Shown here: positions 1 to 8,529 of the stretch, in pieces
How the letters are laid out: each line of letters opens with the position of its first letter
Numbering within the stretch: position 1 is the stretch's first letter
From: Acidovorax sp.
Lineage (GTDB): Bacteria; Pseudomonadota; Gammaproteobacteria; Burkholderiales; Burkholderiaceae_C
NCBI RefSeq assembly: GCF_021287135.1
Contig: NZ_JAJTBB010000085.1
Coordinates: forward strand, 186,001 to 250,000
DNA length: 64,000 bases
Direction: 5' to 3'
Notes under the pieces: model-generated
What the model saw: the letters and a program-made list of their open reading frames with translations, nothing else
Told to the model about the DNA's origin: nothing
The model's database searches: none
Made by a program: the position numbers and the translations under genes

Positions 1-588
1 TCCGGTGATCACAAACACATCTCCCTTGGCCCGCTTCACATAGTGCCGGGTGTCCTGCTCGATCTTGTTCCAGGCGCCCCCGTTGTGCTGGGCGTTTTGG
101 GGAACCATGTTCGCCAAACTGAAGCTCTGGGCCATGGAAGTGGGTGTGGCCATATCTCCCGCAGGCGCCATGTGGCCTCGGGAGTAACCTGAGTTCTTGT
201 AGTCCTCCAGTTCAGCCCGCTCACCACTTGGGAGTCGCGCGTCCGCGAAGAACCGTTTGGCCCTTTTCTCATTGGCCCCATCCAGCATCTGCCGATTCAG
301 CCGTTGTGCCACGAACACCGGCGTCTTGGTGGTACCGGAGTGCAGTACCGCAAACGCTTCATAGCAAAGCTCGCGCAGCTGCGGCCGGGGCGTGATGGCC
401 GGAGGAGTGCCATTCGCAAAGAACTGCGGGCACTGCGCAAAGGAGGTGGGCTCGGGCGTGAGCAGGGCTGCACTGTCGAACTGCGGAAACCGCGCCCAGG
501 AAAGATTCGGGAGAGCAACGCCCGCAAGACACAGTGCCAGCGCAACTGCCAGGCGCACGCCGCCTGGCCAAGAGAACAAACGATTCAC
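1..588 (-). CDS. DNA/RNA non-specific endonuclease (NucA/NucG type), secreted, 3' end cut by window edge
   Basis: The reading frame is open from a GTG at 588 to the window edge, so only the N-terminal 196 residues are visible. An in-frame stop lies upstream at about 637-639. The N-terminus (MNRLFSW, then a hydrophobic LAVALALCLAGVAL stretch) looks like a Sec signal peptide, so the enzyme is probably exported. The catalytic signature is YSRGHMAPAGD, followed by FSLANMVPQN and the metal-ligand region NGGAWNKIE, as in Serratia-type nucleases that cut DNA and RNA with one Mg2+ ion. The usual DRGH is SRGH here, while the catalytic His is kept. The start is uncertain because no strong Shine-Dalgarno precedes the GTG. 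The family call is firm. Confidence 0.85.
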   Translation of the reverse strand, partial: MNRLFSWPGGVRLAVALALCLAGVALPNLSWARFPQFDSAALLTPEPTSFAQCPQFFANGTPPAITPRPQLRELCYEAFAVLHSGTTKTPVFVAQRLNRQMLDGANEKRAKRFFADARLPSGERAELEDYKNSGYSRGHMAPAGDMATPTSMAQSFSLANMVPQNAQHNGGAWNKIEQDTRHYVKRAKGDVFVITG

Positions 589-706
589 AGAAGAGGCATT
601 CGGGTCGAACAAAACGGAGCCCGATTGGAGCACCGTTCAACTCTCACTTTGGACCTGAATGCTTGGAACCCGCAGGGTTTTACAGCTGCTTGCAGAGATG
701 GGGTTC

Positions 707-736
707 ACCAACAGAAAAGGCTCCCCGAAGGAGCCC
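707..736 (-). terminator. Rho-independent terminator for the small exported protein gene
   Basis: Read on the minus strand, the stem GGCTCC/GGAGCC with loop TTCGG is followed by a TTTTCTGT tract. It lies about 130 bp past the stop of the minus-strand gene ending at 866. Confidence 0.7.
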
Positions 737-865
737 ATTCTGCCTGCCCGCCCCTGCGGTTCAGTTAACACTCCCCATGGCCGCAGCACCCGCAAATGCA
801 AAGTGCCGCCACCATGGGAAGTCCCGCAACGGCTTCAAACCAATCTCAGCAGTTGGTCTGCCAAA

Positions 866-1159
866 TTACATGGCGCTGAATTCACCCGAAGGGATCTGGC
901 CGGCGCGCACAGCTTCAGCAGCTTGGGCACGCACGGCAGCGCGATCAGCCGTGGACTTGTAGGTCACCACACGCGAGCCTGCGGGTTCGATGCTGCGCGT
1001 CTGAGCCACGGTAGCGGCTTCAGCAGCCACTTCAGCGCGGGTGCGGCTGGTCTGGGTCTGCGTAGCGAATTGCGAAGCATCGGCCTCATCGGCTTGGGCA
1101 CCAAATGCGGCGAAAGCGGCAACAGTGGCGACGGAGAGGAAACGTGCGGTCTTGTTCAT
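866..1159 (-). CDS. Small exported alanine-rich protein (DUF4148-like)
   Basis: This 97-residue protein starts with a clear signal peptide (MNKTARFLSVATVAAFAAFGAQA, cut near residue 23). The mature part is short, Ala/Thr/Arg-rich and predicted helical, ending in a VRAGQIPSGEFSAM-type tail. Short exported proteins with this architecture and a closing G-x-(I/L)-P-x-GE motif are common in Comamonadaceae and often fall under DUF4148. The family assignment is from memory of the pattern. An AGGGA Shine-Dalgarno sits about 8 bases before the ATG. A terminator follows at 707-736. Function is unknown; a periplasmic role is inferred only from the signal peptide. Confidence 0.75.
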   Translation of the reverse strand: MNKTARFLSVATVAAFAAFGAQADEADASQFATQTQTSRTRAEVAAEAATVAQTRSIEPAGSRVVTYKSTADRAAVRAQAAEAVRAGQIPSGEFSAM

Positions 1160-1370
1160 GATGAATCCCTAAAAGCAAATAAGCGTCTCAAAAAAGCCGG
1201 GTCAAAAACCATTCCTGAACCGGGTTCGGTAAGTCGCCTTGCGGGTTCGGCTCATCGATGGGTTGAACTGTACGCGCCCATCATTCAGAGAAAAACCGTC
1301 CAGTCGCAAACTAACTGTTCCAGTATTGCGAACAATGGTTCTGTTCCTTCCTTCGCTTCGCCGCAACCCT

Positions 1371-2294
1371 TCAAGCTGCCCTCAGGGCTTCCAAAAACTC
1401 CCGCGCATTGAGCTGGCTCTTGTTCTCCATGCAGTTGTTGAACACAGCATGCGGGTACCGCACCGACCTTGCAATCGGGCTGTACCGATGGGCGAGACTC
1501 TGCAGTTCGGCGGAGGTGTACGCATAGTCAAACCGCTCTGCCGCCGACTTGGCAGGCATCCCATACGCCACCTCATTGCGCCCATGCAGCCTGAGCAATG
1601 CATGGTCGGGGTGGGTGGTCTCCCAGATGGCTGGAACACTGTGTGCTGAGCCTTGCGGCCCGTCCACGATGGTGTGGACCAAGCCCAGGCTCCTAAGCAT
1701 GGCCAGGGTGTCTGCTGTCATCGCATCGTTTTCCCACCAACTCGGATGCCGGAACTCGATGCTCAAGGTGTGCCCCGGCAGATGCTCCACACAGTGCTCG
1801 ATGTGGGCCACGGCGGCTGGGTGGCGCACCACCTTCGGCGAGAACTGGAAGTGCACCAGGCCCAGCTTGCCGTTGACTCGCAAGGGCACCAGGCAGGCCG
1901 CAAAGCGCTTCCACAGTTCCTCCCGAAACTCCACTCCCATGTCCTTGTAGACCAGGCGCCGACCAGGTCCCAATGCCTCCTTGACGTCCTTGGGTAAGAC
2001 ATCCGTGCTGGTCCACTGCCCGGTGAACAGACTGAAGGCCTTCACGTTGAACACAAACCCAGGCGGTGTACGTTCTGCCCAGTGCTGGGCGGTGGTGACC
2101 GCTGGGATGGCGTAGTAGCTGGTATCCACCTCCACCAGATTGAACTGCGAGGCATAAAAGCGCAGCCGCGCTTCGGGTGTCTTGGCGGTGGGTGGATAGA
2201 ACTTGCCGCAGTCGAGCAATGTCTTGTCCGACCAGGAGGCGGTCCCGACCAAGGGATTGAAGCCATGACTGGAGGTGGCGAAAGACTGCTCCAT
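1371..2294 (-). CDS. DUF72 domain protein (YecE family)
   Basis: This 307-residue protein matches the DUF72/YecE family, a TIM-barrel-like fold of unknown biochemical role. Visible family hallmarks are the N-terminal G-T-A-S-W-S-D motif, the SQFNLVEVDTSYYAIP segment near residues 50-65, FNVKAFSLFTGQ near 84-95, and IEFRHPSWW near 180. The C-terminal HNCMENKSQLNA-like segment (here NNCMENKSQLNA) is also typical. Length is near the usual 240-310 residues. It is transcribed divergently from the small-gene cluster starting at 2384. The LexA box at 2342-2357 lies 48 bp upstream of its start, so SOS control of this gene is also possible. Confidence 0.9.
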   Translation of the reverse strand: MEQSFATSSHGFNPLVGTASWSDKTLLDCGKFYPPTAKTPEARLRFYASQFNLVEVDTSYYAIPAVTTAQHWAERTPPGFVFNVKAFSLFTGQWTSTDVLPKDVKEALGPGRRLVYKDMGVEFREELWKRFAACLVPLRVNGKLGLVHFQFSPKVVRHPAAVAHIEHCVEHLPGHTLSIEFRHPSWWENDAMTADTLAMLRSLGLVHTIVDGPQGSAHSVPAIWETTHPDHALLRLHGRNEVAYGMPAKSAAERFDYAYTSAELQSLAHRYSPIARSVRYPHAVFNNCMENKSQLNAREFLEALRAA

Positions 2295-2328
2295 GGGGAG
2301 GCCTCCTTGGGTTCATCCTACATGCGCA

Positions 2329-2357
2329 ATTGCAGTAAAAGCTGTATATTTATACAG
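2329..2357 (+). promoter_or_regulatory. LexA (SOS) box overlapping a sigma-70-like promoter
   Basis: CTGTATATTTATACAG at 2342-2357 is a perfect CTG-N10-CAG palindrome with an AT-rich core, the form bound by LexA in gamma- and betaproteobacteria. A TTGCAG -35 at 2330 and a TACAGT -10 separated by 17 bases overlap it, so bound LexA would cover the -10 of the rightward promoter. Confidence 0.8.
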
Positions 2358-2383
2358 TATTCAGCCACAGGAGAAGCAGCGCC

Positions 2384-2707
2384 TTGCAAGTCATCCAATC
2401 CACCTATGTTGTCACCCTGCGCGACTACCCCGAAGAGATCCCCGCCAAGGAGCGGATTGCTGCAGAAACCCGGTATGCCCAAGCTCTGGAAAAGCAGCTC
2501 GGTGGCGCTGAACAGGTCGCCGCCGCCCTGGACACCATGCACAGCCTGGAAGAGTCGCCACCCGAGGTGGTTTCGCCTGGCGATCTCACCTTGCTCAAAG
2601 CCTGGGGCAAGGCCAGTGCGGCGGCCAAGCAGGCGGGGTTCCGGGACCTTGGGAAGGCGATGGGGCGTATTTTGAAGTGCAGCTGGTGTGAGGGGGGGGT
2701 CTACTGA
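2384..2707 (+). CDS. Unknown small protein, first gene of a predicted SOS-controlled cluster
   Basis: This 107-residue protein is charged and mostly helical in the middle (ERIAAETRYAQALEKQL) and ends with a CSWC pair. I do not recognise its family. The start is a TTG (2384) with an AGGAG 11 bases upstream (2368-2372); there is no in-frame ATG near the 5' end. It lies 27 bp downstream of the LexA box at 2342-2357 and 9 bp before the next gene, so it is probably the first gene of an SOS-induced transcript. No signal peptide or membrane segment is visible. A DNA-damage role is inferred from the operator only. Confidence 0.6.
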   Translation: MQVIQSTYVVTLRDYPEEIPAKERIAAETRYAQALEKQLGGAEQVAAALDTMHSLEESPPEVVSPGDLTLLKAWGKASAAAKQAGFRDLGKAMGRILKCSWCEGGVY

Positions 2708-2716
2708 GAACACGCC

Positions 2717-2938
2717 ATGCCGATCAACGCGCGCTGGTCCTACCCTGCCTTGACGTGCACACCACAGGGCAGAGCCGGTAGTGTGTTCCCGGCTGAGACC
2801 GTGCTGCCGCTGGAGGCTGAAGCGTATGCGATCACCCGCGAGTGTGATGTCTGGGGGGTGACGGTGCAGCACTCGGGTGAAGTGCTGTATTCCGGGCCGG
2901 GGCCCGAGGTGCTGGTGGAGTCACCTGCGCCGTTTTGA
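2717..2938 (+). CDS. Unknown 73-residue protein
   Basis: The short frame begins at an ATG 9 bp after the stop of the preceding gene. The sequence is mostly beta-prone (VTVQHSGEVLYSGPGPEVLVE) with no signal peptide or membrane segment and no recognised motif. Tight spacing suggests co-transcription with the 2384 gene and hence LexA control. Coding status rests on spacing and frame openness, so confidence is moderate. Confidence 0.45.
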   Translation: MPINARWSYPALTCTPQGRAGSVFPAETVLPLEAEAYAITRECDVWGVTVQHSGEVLYSGPGPEVLVESPAPF

Positions 2939-3001
2939 AGCGATTTGATTGCACCGCACCGGCTTGCGGTCGTATGGTGCATCAGCAAGCAAGGAGTTGA
3001 T

Positions 3002-3373
3002 ATGTCGATGGACCGTGCCAACTATCCGGGGATTCCGGAAGACTTTCCGGTGACTGCCGTACCGTCTGCGGTTGCGGGTGCCCAGCCGAAGATGAACTTG
3101 GTTGAGGAAGGTGGGAAGTTCTATGCCCCGGGCACCTCGCCAGGCGAGGTCATGGCGGCTTTCCAGATGTGTGACGATCTGGTTTCGCAGATGGTGCCGT
3201 ACTGCCAGAGAAAACTCGCCACCTACGAAGGCAACCAGGAGGCGACAGTGAAAGCTGCGTTGAAGGGCCTGCTGGCCAAGCGGTGGTGCACCGATGAGCA
3301 GTGCGTGTGGATCATGCGCAGGGTGGTGGATGAGCTGCAGTGGGCTGTGGGTGATGGCACTTTGGCAATCTAG
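3002..3373 (+). CDS. Unknown 123-residue protein with strong ribosome binding site
   Basis: The ATG at 3002 is preceded by AAGGAG at about 7 bases, which decides this start over an upstream in-frame candidate at 2945. The product begins MSMDRANYPGIPEDFPV and contains four cysteines spread through a helical C-terminal half (MCDDLVSQMVPYCQRK, RWCTDEQCVWIMRRVVDEL). No known domain is recognised. It may be the third gene of the LexA-controlled cluster (63 bp gap) or have its own promoter. Confidence 0.6.
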   Translation: MSMDRANYPGIPEDFPVTAVPSAVAGAQPKMNLVEEGGKFYAPGTSPGEVMAAFQMCDDLVSQMVPYCQRKLATYEGNQEATVKAALKGLLAKRWCTDEQCVWIMRRVVDELQWAVGDGTLAI

Positions 3374-3458
3374 TGCCCAATGCTGTAGCCAGGTCCCATG
3401 GCACGTGAGGGAGATCACACCAGCTACTGCGTCAGCTCCCTTTACTGATTGGATCGTT

Positions 3459-3668
3459 ATGACAAATCCATCCTCCGATAGCCGTACCAATGCTCCTGAG
3501 CCTGCTTTGCTGCAAGATCTGCGAGGCCGGTTAGATGCCGCCGCTCAAAAGGCCTACGAACCCGACGATGGGCCTCTCTCTCCCGCACAGATCGCGGCCC
3601 TTCGGGCTGCCGCCGATGAGGATCTGCCGAAGGGGGCTGTTCTGCACAGGATTTGTCTTTTCCCTTGA
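3459..3668 (+). CDS. Possible 69-residue protein upstream of a VapB-like antitoxin
   Basis: The frame starts at an ATG at 3459 and stops 7 bp before the VapB-like gene. The product is Asp/Ala-rich (LRGRLDAAAQKAYEPDDGPLS...) with no recognised domain. Coding status is weak: no clear Shine-Dalgarno, and the C-terminus (VLHRICLFP) is unlike the rest. It may be a decayed gene whose promoter now serves the antitoxin. Confidence 0.3.
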   Translation: MTNPSSDSRTNAPEPALLQDLRGRLDAAAQKAYEPDDGPLSPAQIAALRAAADEDLPKGAVLHRICLFP

Positions 3669-3675
3669 GGATGAG

Positions 3676-3948
3676 ATGGTGAAAAGACACTCGCCTACAC
3701 TTTTATTGTCTGCCCGCATCGACCGGAGCAATGGCTCCCAGACGGTAGTGCTACCGCCCGGATTCAGGTTTCCCGATTCCGTCCGTGAGGTATTCATCCG
3801 CCGCAATGGCGAGAGGCTGGTGTTGACCCCGCTTCCGACCGATTGGTCTGGCTTCTTTGCTTCAGGGGTAAAGACCTCGGCCGACTTCATGGCGTTGCAC
3901 GAGCGCTTGCCGATTCAGGAACGTGTGGTTGGACCTCCGGCCTGTTGA
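3676..3948 (+). CDS. VapB/VagC-type antitoxin (AbrB fold), no partner toxin
   Basis: The 90-residue product has the swapped-hairpin AbrB/VagC pattern: a strand with SNGSQTVVLPPGFRFP, then VREVFIRRNGERLVLTP, then the linker PTDWSGFF and a C-terminal toxin-binding-like tail (FMALHERLPIQERV). In this family the N-terminal part binds operator DNA and the tail neutralises a PIN-domain VapC nuclease. No PIN-domain frame follows; the next gene, about 200 bp on, is the NACHT protein. It is therefore an orphan, either a remnant of a toxin-antitoxin pair or a regulator of the downstream gene. Confidence 0.7.
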   Translation: MVKRHSPTLLLSARIDRSNGSQTVVLPPGFRFPDSVREVFIRRNGERLVLTPLPTDWSGFFASGVKTSADFMALHERLPIQERVVGPPAC

Positions 3949-4029
3949 GCCCGAGGTAGTAAGAGGATTTCTGACTTCCTTGTCATTCATTCGCCGCCAG
4001 AACCGCTTCCGGTAAAGGGCGCGGAGCTG

Positions 4030-4057
4030 TCTGGTTTGCAGCGGTTGCTGCCGGCGG
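4030..4057 (+). repeat. Copy A of a dispersed intergenic motif (core GCAGCGGTTGC)
   Basis: The sequence TTTGCAGCGGTTGCTGCCGG recurs in degenerate form at 8804-8832, 13663-13689, 23347-23376, 29407-29430 and, inverted, at 40635-40657. All copies lie between gene modules of the accessory region. This copy is about 100 bp upstream of the NACHT gene. Confidence 0.5.
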
Positions 4058-4151
4058 TATGTTCGATCCGAACACCCGGTATTGGCCAGTGAGCAGTCAT
4101 TGCACACATTCGCGCAGGTATCCGACAGGGTGTTGGTTATCCTTTCAGCCC

Positions 4152-7100
4152 ATGTATATCGAACTGCACCGCATCTTCCAAGAACTGCTTCCACCAGGGC
4201 GTCGAGGCGATGACGCGGCGCTGGAGCCCGGTCAGGGGCAAGAGACGGTATTTTTGTATGCGCTGCTGGAGCAGCCCAGGGTTGTTATGTTGGCAGAAGG
4301 TGGATCCGGCAAGACATGGTTGCTGCAGGAAGCGACTCGCCGCTTGCGGCGGGAGGGCAAGGCGGCCTTCTTTCTTCGTCTGGAGCATGTAGCCCAAGAT
4401 TTCGATGGGGCGTTTGACATCGGCAGTAGCGAAGACTTCGAGGCATGGCTGGCCTCGCAGGAGCCCGGCTGGGTGCTACTCGACTCCATCGATGAGTCGC
4501 GGCTGCGTTCATCGCTGGATTTCGAGCGAGCGGTGCGCAGGGTCGCTGTGAAGCTGTCTACGGCAACGAAACGGACGCATATCCTGATGACCGGTCGGCC
4601 GTCGGCGTGGCGGCCTCGGACGGACCTGGACCTGTGTGGTCGACTGTTCCCGCTGCCCGAGGAGGAGGTGAAACGGTCCTGCCAGGGGCACGATGCGGGA
4701 CCGGTCTTCCAAGTGGTGCGGCTGGAGCCACTTTCGTCGTCGCAGGTCGAGGTATTTGCCGCCGCCAGGGGCATCGGGGCCGTCAGACCTTTCATGGAAG
4801 CCATCGAACGGGCCGATGCCGGGTCTTTTACTCAGCGCCCTCAGGACCTGGACGAGCTCGTGGGGTTTTGGAGCGAGCGCGGGCTGATCGGCTCACGGGG
4901 GGAACTGATGACCGCCAGCGTGCAGCGCCGCTTACAGGACAACCAGGATCGCGCACATGCGTATCCCATGACTCCCGCACGTGCGCGAGAGGGGGTGGAA
5001 AAGCTTGCGGCCGCCCTGGTACTCACGCGCATGCAAAACATCCAGGTGCCCGATGGGCCGCAAGCCGGTCCGGGCCTGCGGCCACGCGACGTGCTGGGTT
5101 GGGACGATGCAGAGATCGCCGCGCTGCTGCAGCGATCGCTGTTCGATCCGGACATCTACGGTAGCGTCCGGTTCCATCACCGATCAGTGCTGGAATATCT
5201 TGCCGCTCAGTGGTTTCTCAGGCTGCTCAAGCAAGAGGTATCGCGTCGGCGGGTAGAAGCCCTGTTCATTCGCGAGCAGTACGGGCTCCAGGTGGTTACG
5301 CCCTCGCTGCGGAGCTTGTTGCCCTGGCTGGTCATGACCGACACGCGCATTCTCGCGCGAGTGCAGCAAGTGGCGCCGGAGATCGTGTTCGAAGGTGGGG
5401 ATCCACTGCTGCTTCCTTCACACGTGCGCAGTGCCATCCTGACGAATGTCTGCAAGCAACTGGCGGCCGGCACGTCGGATCGCACCCCGGCCCAGTACAG
5501 CGCCATCCAGCGCTTCGCGGCGCCGGATGTGTCCGAGACCGTGCGCCGGCTGGTCCAGGAGTACAAGGACGAGGAAACCGTCACCGGCTTTCTCATGTGG
5601 ATGGTGTGCCACGGGCGCATCGCGGACGCCCGTCCGGAAGCCCTGCAGATCGCCCTCTCCGCCACAACGCCTTCCGAGGGGCGCCTGGCAGCATTCCATG
5701 CCATGGATGCTGTGGGAACCCCATCGGACATGGCAGTCGTTCGCAGCCAGTTCGCCTCGGAGGGCGACAGCCTGGACCGGCGGTGCATGGCTGAGCTGTT
5801 GAGCCTGATCGATCAACCCGACGCCGCGACGCTGCAGTGGCTGATGGACTGCATTCCCCGGCTGGAAGAGTTCAACGAGTACGACATCACGGGCCTGACT
5901 ACGGCGACGGTACGGTTCCTGGAAAAGGCTGACTTTTCTCTGATTCCGAACGTCATCGAGCGGGTGTATGCGCTGTTGATCAAACCTCCGGTCATGGAGC
6001 GTCACGACCATTGTCTGTCAGTGCGAAACAAATGGCTGCGCCGACCCATAGGTGCAGTGCTGAGCCGCCTCATCACCGCACGACATGAGTTTGCGCTGCA
6101 GCCCTGCGCGGTGGCAACACTGCATCTCTTGATGCGAGACAGTCCCTACGACGAGGACTTCCATGGCGTGAAAGAAACAGGCTTGCCTGATCAGGTGCAG
6201 GCTTGGTCTGCCCTCAAATGGGCCTGGCTTTGGTACCTCGTTGATCGACAGCGCTCGGAGCAGCGCGTCGTCGACCACAGGATGGCTCAGGCCTCCATGC
6301 ATCCCGTGGACTGGGACGAGAACGACTTCGCTGCCGCCATTACCGCCACTACCGAGCGGGAACTGCCAGAAGACAAACGGGTGGCGCTGGAGATTGCGTT
6401 CCGGCTGTATGTGCGGGCCGAGCGACCGCAGGGTCTGCACGATCAGTTAGCGAGCGCGGTGGTCGGCAACGAGGCGCTGGTACTAAGGTTGCAGCAGCTT
6501 GAGGTGCCGCCCGAGAAGGACGTTGCGCTCCAGAAGCTGGAATGTGAGGGTGCCGAACGCCCGCAGCGCAGCAGGGAAACTGCGGAACGAGCCAGTGAGC
6601 AACGCCGGAAGGTTGCAGTGTGGCTCGCCGGCGGGCTTGACATCCTGCGTGACCCGGGCTTCGATGATCCTTCCAGTATGTGCAAAGAGCAGAGTTACCT
6701 GCTCGACGCCATGCTAAAGCTTGAGCAGGGCAACCACTCACGACGGATCCGCGGCGACTGGCGTGGCCTCGAAGCGGAGTTCGGCGCGCCAACGGCGCAC
6801 GCGTTCCGGGACGGCATGGTGGCGTTCTGGCGCCGGCATCTGCCGAAGCTGCTCTCCGAAGGCGCGCAAATCAACGGCGGGCCGTGTGCCAACCTGTTTG
6901 GCCTGGCCGGCCTCACCGTCGACGCCGCGGAGACTCCCGGGTTGATGGAGTCGCTCTCGCCTGCGGAGGCCCGTGTGGCGTTCCGCTACGCGATGGTGGA
7001 GATAAACGGATTTCCGGACTGGTTTCCTGCCTTGTTCGCAGCCCACCCGCAGGTCGTCGTAGAGATGCTGCTGGCCGAGATCGCTTTCGAACTGCAGATG

Positions 7101-8408
7101 AGCGACTCGAACCCGACCACTCAGTACGTGGTCGCTCGCATCCATCGCGCGAGGGCATGGCTCGCCAACGCTCTGGCGCAGGGCATCCTCTCGTTGCTGA
7201 CCATCCACTCGCCGCAGAGTCCCCGGGTGCTGGAACACCTTGTGGACATCCTCCAAGTGTCAGAGTTGTCCGATGGGCTCATTGCCGCCTTGGCGCGTGA
7301 ACAAATGGTGACGGGAGATTCAATGCACCGTGCGCTGTGGGCCGCTACGTGGATTAGCGTCGATCCCGACCCCGCCCTCGGAACCGTAGAGCATCACCTG
7401 AACGCATTGGGTGACGTCGCTCAGCGCACTAAATTTACCATGGAGTTTATCGTGCATCTGCTGGGCAACCGGCGGACAATGTCCTGCATGCGCGGCGCGT
7501 ACCGGACGCCAACGGTGCTAAAGCGCCTCTATCTTCTGGCGCATCAGCATGTGCGGGCCGATGAGGACATCGACCGCTCCGGCAAGGGCGTGTTTTCGCC
7601 CGGCCTGCGGGACGACGCCCAGGACGCGCGCGAGAGCCTAGTGCAGATGCTGCACGACATTCCAGGACGCGAGGCCTTTCTGGTGCTGCAGAGCCTGTCG
7701 CTGTACCATCCCCACGCTGACTATCGGCCTTGGCTGGCGCGGCAGACCCTGGCAAGGGCCCAGGCCGACAGCGAGCGGCCTGCGTGGAGCGAAAAGCAGG
7801 TGAGCGAATTCGCCGAAACCTACGAGCGCTCGCCAGCTAACCACCGCGAGTTGTTCGACCTAGCGGTCATGCGCTTGCTCGACCTAAAGCATGAGATGGA
7901 GGACAGCGATCTCAGCACCGCGTCAGTGGTCATCCGCACGGAGTTCGAAACCGAACTACGCAACTGGATCGCCGCATGGTGTCACCGCCATGCCCACGGC
8001 CGATTCGTGATTCCTCAAGAGGACGAACTCCCAGACGCGAAACGTCCCGATCTGCGATGGACTTGCTCGACTTTCCCTGGTGCCGTTCCGACCGAGTTAA
8101 AGATCGCCGATAACTGGACTGGACCGAAGCTATTCGAGCGGCTTGAACGGCAGCTCGCGGGCGACTATTTGCGAGACAGCGCCTCAAACTGCGGCATCTA
8201 CCTACTGGTGTGGCGGGGCGCCAAGAAGCAGCGCTGGAAGCTGCCTGATGGCCGCTCGGTCGATTTCGTGACGCTGGTCGCTGCCTTGCAGTCGCATTGG
8301 ACATGTGTGGCCACCCATCACTCCGGCGTCGAAGAAATTCAGGTCATCGGTATTGATCTGACCAAGCGGGCAGGCAAGACCGTATTAGTACCACCCACAG
8401 AGTGCTAA
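4152..8408 (+). CDS. NACHT NTPase with C-terminal PD-(D/E)XK nuclease (predicted antiphage protein)
   Basis: This 1418-residue multidomain protein has Walker A AEGGSGKT at residues 48-55, Walker B LLDSIDE around 109-115 (a variant of NACHT LLDGLDE), and a sensor-like TGRPSAWRP near 150. About 1100 residues of helical repeat-like sequence follow, probably the sensor arm. The C-terminus carries a nuclease pattern: D1300 in RPDLR, then E1315-L-K1317 in PTELKIAD, then a QLAGDYLRDS...GIYLLVW segment. STAND/NACHT proteins with C-terminal nucleases are known bacterial defence proteins that oligomerise on sensing a phage component and then degrade DNA; that function here is inferred. The start at 4152 is the first ATG giving the compact N-terminus, but its Shine-Dalgarno is weak and an in-frame start at 4059 is possible. 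It is a single-gene module next to an orphan VapB. Confidence 0.85.
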   Translation: MYIELHRIFQELLPPGRRGDDAALEPGQGQETVFLYALLEQPRVVMLAEGGSGKTWLLQEATRRLRREGKAAFFLRLEHVAQDFDGAFDIGSSEDFEAWLASQEPGWVLLDSIDESRLRSSLDFERAVRRVAVKLSTATKRTHILMTGRPSAWRPRTDLDLCGRLFPLPEEEVKRSCQGHDAGPVFQVVRLEPLSSSQVEVFAAARGIGAVRPFMEAIERADAGSFTQRPQDLDELVGFWSERGLIGSRGELMTASVQRRLQDNQDRAHAYPMTPARAREGVEKLAAALVLTRMQNIQVPDGPQAGPGLRPRDVLGWDDAEIAALLQRSLFDPDIYGSVRFHHRSVLEYLAAQWFLRLLKQEVSRRRVEALFIREQYGLQVVTPSLRSLLPWLVMTDTRILARVQQVAPEIVFEGGDPLLLPSHVRSAILTNVCKQLAAGTSDRTPAQYSAIQRFAAPDVSETVRRLVQEYKDEETVTGFLMWMVCHGRIADARPEALQIALSATTPSEGRLAAFHAMDAVGTPSDMAVVRSQFASEGDSLDRRCMAELLSLIDQPDAATLQWLMDCIPRLEEFNEYDITGLTTATVRFLEKADFSLIPNVIERVYALLIKPPVMERHDHCLSVRNKWLRRPIGAVLSRLITARHEFALQPCAVATLHLLMRDSPYDEDFHGVKETGLPDQVQAWSALKWAWLWYLVDRQRSEQRVVDHRMAQASMHPVDWDENDFAAAITATTERELPEDKRVALEIAFRLYVRAERPQGLHDQLASAVVGNEALVLRLQQLEVPPEKDVALQKLECEGAERPQRSRETAERASEQRRKVAVWLAGGLDILRDPGFDDPSSMCKEQSYLLDAMLKLEQGNHSRRIRGDWRGLEAEFGAPTAHAFRDGMVAFWRRHLPKLLSEGAQINGGPCANLFGLAGLTVDAAETPGLMESLSPAEARVAFRYAMVEINGFPDWFPALFAAHPQVVVEMLLAEIAFELQMSDSNPTTQYVVARIHRARAWLANALAQGILSLLTIHSPQSPRVLEHLVDILQVSELSDGLIAALAREQMVTGDSMHRALWAATWISVDPDPALGTVEHHLNALGDVAQRTKFTMEFIVHLLGNRRTMSCMRGAYRTPTVLKRLYLLAHQHVRADEDIDRSGKGVFSPGLRDDAQDARESLVQMLHDIPGREAFLVLQSLSLYHPHADYRPWLARQTLARAQADSERPAWSEKQVSEFAETYERSPANHRELFDLAVMRLLDLKHEMEDSDLSTASVVIRTEFETELRNWIAAWCHRHAHGRFVIPQEDELPDAKRPDLRWTCSTFPGAVPTELKIADNWTGPKLFERLERQLAGDYLRDSASNCGIYLLVWRGAKKQRWKLPDGRSVDFVTLVAALQSHWTCVATHHSGVEEIQVIGIDLTKRAGKTVLVPPTEC

Positions 8409-8529
8409 CACCCGATAGTCCCGGGGCTTGAAGCGCGGCATCTTATCGCTCCACTGAACGCCTTGGGCCGAGGGGCCAGCGACTCCAGGAATATCATTTC
8501 ATCTGGTTCCGCCGGGCCTCGAAGGCTCC

